A stretch of DNA of 64,000 nt from Lactobacillus sp. GTDB taxonomy: Bacteria > Bacillota > Bacilli > Lactobacillales > Lactobacillaceae. The position numbers were made by a program, and so were the translations under genes. The stretch lies in contig JALCQM010000001.1 in NCBI GenBank assembly GCA_022651245.1, forward strand, positions 62,001 through 126,000. The letters are read 5' to 3'. Under the pieces are notes generated by a model. The model saw nothing but the letters and a program-made list of their open reading frames with translations. It did not search any database and was not told where the DNA came from. Each line of letters opens with the position of its first letter. Position 1 is the first letter of the stretch. Below are positions 61,316 to 64,000 of this stretch, one piece after another.

Positions 61316-62143
61316 CTAATCGTCTAGCTCATCTTCTGGCAACTCGGCACTATCCGAATTCGCCGCTGCAGGACTTGGTGTGCCTCCCTTAGGCAAATTG
61401 AACTTAGGATTAAGCTGAACATAGATGATCGCTAGGATCAGGCCAACACCACCGAATGCAAGCAGGCTAAGCTTCAAATAACCGCCTAGAATAAACCCTA
61501 AATAGAAAAATGGCATGAGGTATTTAACGCTCATCATGTTGAGAATCATCGCGTACCCAACCACTACGATGAAGCCACCTGCAACCGCTAGCCCTCCTGT
61601 GACGACTTTGGGCAAGGCATCTAATAGATGCTGAATCCCGGTTGGACTAACGAAAAAAGCGACAATCGTTGTTGGAATCGAAACCCGTAACGCTTGGATC
61701 GCTAACGCACCAAAATGCAACCAGACGAGTGCACGGAAATTTGCTTTTTCTGCTTCACGATCAGCGGCATGTTGGAAAACAACTGTAATTGTCCGCGCAA
61801 ACACAGTTAACACTTGACCTGCAGCCGCAACCGGCAACGCGATCGCAATCCCTTTTTGAATATCTTGATGGCCAACGATGACTAAAATTGTCGAAATCGT
61901 GCTAGCTAATGCGGAATCAGGGGACTGTGCTGCTCCGATGTTCATCCACCCTAAAGCAATTAATTCCAAAGTTCCGCCTAGGATAATCCCGGTTTTGGCA
62001 TCTCCCAGGATTAACCCCATGATCGAACAGGCAATCAGCGGCCGATGGGTTTCAAATTCGTCTAACACACTACCCATGCCTGTAATCGAAGACCAAATAA
62101 AGATCAGAATAATGGTAAATAGGCCAATTTGCATCGTATTCAC
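61316..62143 (-). CDS. PTS sorbose-class EIIC
   Basis: 275-residue membrane subunit. HRPLIACSIMGLILGDAKTGIILGGTLELIALGWMNIGAAQSPDSALASTISTILVIVG is the EIIC signature and HAADREAEKANFRAL the loop. Acidic tail SDSAELPEDELDD. Overlaps the EIIB stop by four bases. Confidence 0.93.
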   Translation of the reverse strand: MNTMQIGLFTIILIFIWSSITGMGSVLDEFETHRPLIACSIMGLILGDAKTGIILGGTLELIALGWMNIGAAQSPDSALASTISTILVIVGHQDIQKGIAIALPVAAAGQVLTVFARTITVVFQHAADREAEKANFRALVWLHFGALAIQALRVSIPTTIVAFFVSPTGIQHLLDALPKVVTGGLAVAGGFIVVVGYAMILNMMSVKYLMPFFYLGFILGGYLKLSLLAFGGVGLILAIIYVQLNPKFNLPKGGTPSPAAANSDSAELPEDELDD

Positions 62144-62640
62144 TCCTTCTCAGGACCGAAAGCATCGTTAATTTTCGCAATAATGTCACCGCTCGGATCT
62201 GTTTTGACCACCCGTAAATCTAACTTCACGCCTTCTTTGGCCAACGCTCTGAACGACTCAACATCTTGTTGGTTCAAAGAAATTGCCTTGGTGACTTGCT
62301 TTTTGCCTTCTTTGAATTGCATTCCCCCAATGTTTAGAACAGGAATAGGGACGCCACTACGGACCAACTCAAGTGCCTCAGTTGGATTGGTAAAGAGGTA
62401 AAACACCTTATCATCAGCGTACTTGGGGTTATTGAACACCGCCGTTGCCTTAGGAACATCGACAATGTTCACCTTCATGCCAGGAGGGGCGGCCTGCTTT
62501 AACAAGGTCTTACGGATCCCATCTCGATAGACCTCTTCGCTCACAACAATGATCCGATCGGCATTTGCTTCTTTGGACCAGACCGTCGTCACCTGACCAT
62601 GAATCAGCCGATCATCAATCCGAGCTAACGTTATGATCAT
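62140..62640 (-). CDS. PTS sorbose-class EIIB
   Basis: 166-residue phosphotransfer subunit; phospho-His in RIDDRLIHGQVTTVWSKE near residue 15. RKTLLKQAAPPGMKVNIVDVPKA and FTNPTEALELVRSGVPI fit EIIB. One-base overlap with the EIIA stop. Confidence 0.93.
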   Translation of the reverse strand: MIITLARIDDRLIHGQVTTVWSKEANADRIIVVSEEVYRDGIRKTLLKQAAPPGMKVNIVDVPKATAVFNNPKYADDKVFYLFTNPTEALELVRSGVPIPVLNIGGMQFKEGKKQVTKAISLNQQDVESFRALAKEGVKLDLRVVKTDPSGDIIAKINDAFGPEKE

Positions 62641-63056
62641 TAAAAATCATCCTCCTCTTCATTTTCTTTAAGGACGCTACTCAAAACCTTGGTGAATTCT
62701 GGCTTTTCTTGTTCGATCTTCATCACAACCTGGGGAATCGATTCATTATCGGCTGAGGTCGCCAATTCAAGCAACATTGGCAAACACATGCCTGCGATCA
62801 CATCCTCCGCCTTATGGTGCAAGACCAATCCAGCCGCCGCATTGTACGGTGTTCCCGAAAAAAGATCGACAACGATTAATGTCTCTTCACGCTTTTGCGG
62901 GTCAATTTTGGCTTCGATTTTAGCAGTGAGCGAGGCCAATCCTTCACCTGGCTGAAAACTCAACGGATGAAAGTTTGGCACTTTACCAAAAATCATCTCA
63001 ACCGCTTCCTTGAATGCGATTGCCGTATTTGCATGTCCGACCATGATCACTTCCAT
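62640..63056 (-). CDS. PTS sorbose-class EIIA
   Basis: 138-residue EIIA; phospho-His in VIMVGHANTAIAF (residue 8). LIVVDLFSGTPYNAAAGLV and AGMCLPMLLELATS confirm the fold. ATG at 63054-63056 has GAAGGTG upstream. Acidic tail (KENEEEDDF). Confidence 0.92.
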   Translation of the reverse strand: MEVIMVGHANTAIAFKEAVEMIFGKVPNFHPLSFQPGEGLASLTAKIEAKIDPQKREETLIVVDLFSGTPYNAAAGLVLHHKAEDVIAGMCLPMLLELATSADNESIPQVVMKIEQEKPEFTKVLSSVLKENEEEDDF

Positions 63057-63069
63057 AATTTCACCTTCT

Positions 63070-63870
63070 CTATCCGCGGGACTTCCCACCTGCGACATTG
63101 GTCGTCACACCGGTCACATAACTGGCACGATCCGACAAATAATAGTTGACCAAATCAGCGACTTCGCTTAACTTGCCACTACGCCCTAAAGGTGTCGTTG
63201 AGGTAGACGAATAGCCTTTTCTAATCGCCGCAACCGTCGTGCCGCGGGTATGTGCCAACGCCTCTTCATAGGATAACGTCCGCAACCCGGTGGCCTCCAT
63301 AATCCCCGGGGCCACCCCGATCACGCGAATATTATGCTGGCCAAGTTCTTTTGCCCACGAACGCGTAAAGCCGTTGATCGCAGCCTTTGATGCTGAATAA
63401 ATACTTTGGCCCACAGAACCTTCTAATCCGGCTTCGGAGGACATATTGACGACAACGCCACGATTTTGTTCCAGCATCACGCGAATGGCTGCTTGAGAAA
63501 CTAAGAAGACACTCTTTAAGTTGACGTTGATGATCTTCTGGAAGGTCTCTTCGTTTAGCTCATACGTGCCATTGGGGTCATCGGGATCCACGATCATTCG
63601 TGGCAGATTGATCCCAGCGTTATTGACCACGCCCCAAAGTGAACCGGTGATGGCGCGCGCTGTTTGCACCATACTTTCAACTGCAGCCTTGTCTGTGACA
63701 TCCGTCTTGACAAAGGTTAACTGCGAATGCTTAAATTCACCTTCTTTAAGATCTGCATTAACCACATTAGCGCCATTACTAATCAACTCGCGAACGATCG
63801 CATCCCCAATACCAGAGGAACCACCAGTCACAATAACCGTCTTATCTGTTAAGCCTAACCAATCAGCCAT
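63070..63870 (-). CDS. SDR dehydrogenase, sorbitol-6-phosphate dehydrogenase-like (SorF-like)
   Basis: 266-residue SDR. ATG at 63868-63870 follows GGGGGA. TVIVTGGSSGIGDAIVRELISNGANVVNADL binds NAD; NNAGINLP, then Ser (VNMSSEAGLEGSVGQ) and Tyr-x3-Lys (IYSASKAAING). First gene of the sorbose operon, where L. casei has sorF, which oxidises sorbitol-6-phosphate to fructose-6-phosphate. No terminator before the EIIA gene, so cotranscribed. Confidence 0.9.
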   Translation of the reverse strand: MADWLGLTDKTVIVTGGSSGIGDAIVRELISNGANVVNADLKEGEFKHSQLTFVKTDVTDKAAVESMVQTARAITGSLWGVVNNAGINLPRMIVDPDDPNGTYELNEETFQKIINVNLKSVFLVSQAAIRVMLEQNRGVVVNMSSEAGLEGSVGQSIYSASKAAINGFTRSWAKELGQHNIRVIGVAPGIMEATGLRTLSYEEALAHTRGTTVAAIRKGYSSTSTTPLGRSGKLSEVADLVNYYLSDRASYVTGVTTNVAGGKSRG

Positions 63871-63910
63871 TCGAAATCCCCCATTCACATTTGTTAAAAA
63901 CATTGTTGTG

Positions 63911-63984
63911 TCTTAATTCACTTTTGATTATAATTCGTTTGTAAGCCCTTGCAATATTTGAATCGCAAAAACTCACATTTGTGA
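63911..63984 (-). promoter_or_regulatory. sorbose operon promoter with repeated TCACATTTGT motif
   Basis: Minus-strand -35 TTGCAA (about 63949-63954), 16-base spacer, -10 TATAAT (about 63927-63932). TCACATTTGTGA, a 12-base inverted repeat, lies upstream at 63973-63984, and TCACATTTGT recurs at 63885-63894 by the ribosome site; the likely regulator site. Confidence 0.65.
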
Positions 63985-64000
63985 AAAAGGAAATGATACG

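Noticed and set aside
1-64000. CRISPR array, tRNA, rRNA or intact insertion sequence
   Set aside because: No regularly spaced repeats, no cloverleaf and no transposase frame were seen on either strand.

Overview
The window reads as a chromosome segment of a lactic acid bacterium (Lactobacillaceae). Evidence: strong Gram-positive ribosome binding sites, several GTG/TTG starts, a methionine-type T-box, a BirA-type operator, cre-like sites, BioY, and four complete mannose/sorbose-class PTS systems in 64 kb. A Lacticaseibacillus- or Schleiferilactobacillus-like host is my guess; the species cannot be fixed from the sequence alone. Base composition is a mosaic judged by eye: two lower-GC sugar regions (about 1-13.9 kb and 43.5-64 kb) flank a clearly GC-rich backbone (about 14-28.4 kb and 31-42.5 kb), which itself holds a lower-GC two-gene insert (29.0-30.8 kb).

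Region 1 (1-4.5 kb): the end of a sugar ABC importer (solute-binding lipoprotein and permease, running off the left edge), a divergent AraC regulator and a Gfo/Idh/MocA oxidoreductase. Region 2 (5-13.7 kb): the most striking locus. A cytoplasmic Cys-type sulfatase and PTS EIIA-EIIB form one unit. PTS EIIC-EIID, a PHP-like metallohydrolase (DUF3604/CehA-McbA type), a TauE/SafE exporter and an anaerobic sulfatase-maturating radical SAM enzyme form a second. A GntR gene lies between them on the opposite strand. I read this as uptake and phosphorylation of a sulfated sugar, desulfation inside the cell and export of the released sulfur oxyanion. Both units carry ACAAAT/ATTTGT half-sites in their promoters.

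Region 3 (14-28.4 kb): sugar-phosphate isomerase, membrane-anchored Mrr-type nuclease, divergent aldose-epimerase-like protein, then a six-gene translationally coupled operon (acyl-CoA ligase, thiolase, two half-size MaoC-type hot-dog proteins, SDR reductase, BioY) behind a BirA-like operator. A small secreted protein, GalU, an XRE regulator, an aldo/keto reductase and a P2-type cation ATPase follow. Region 4 (29-30.8 kb): an AAA ATPase coupled to a small possibly TOPRIM/RloB-like protein, a likely phage-defence pair.

Region 5 (31-42.5 kb): N-formylglutamate-hydrolase-like protein, extended SDR, TetR regulator, ArgE/DapE-like M20 enzyme, then a T-box operon whose apparent specifier is ATG (methionine). 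It encodes an M20 amidohydrolase, an amino-acid ABC transporter (permease, ATPase, binding protein), two paralogous glutathionyl-hydroquinone-reductase-like proteins (one without the catalytic Cys) and a GNAT acetyltransferase. This resembles organosulfur-scavenging operons. A frameshifted secreted sortase-fold protein and a ROK sugar kinase close the region.

Region 6 (43.5-64 kb): an aldose-epimerase fragment; a GntR-controlled mannose-class PTS with DeoC upstream; an alpha-xylosidase (GH31) operon with its own mannose-class PTS, next to AraC, xylB, xylA and xylR (isoprimeverose-like disaccharide and xylose use); and a sorFABCDG-like sorbose operon that also encodes a 48-residue membrane protein. 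Most units end in clear stem-loop terminators. I saw no tRNA, rRNA, CRISPR array or intact insertion sequence.
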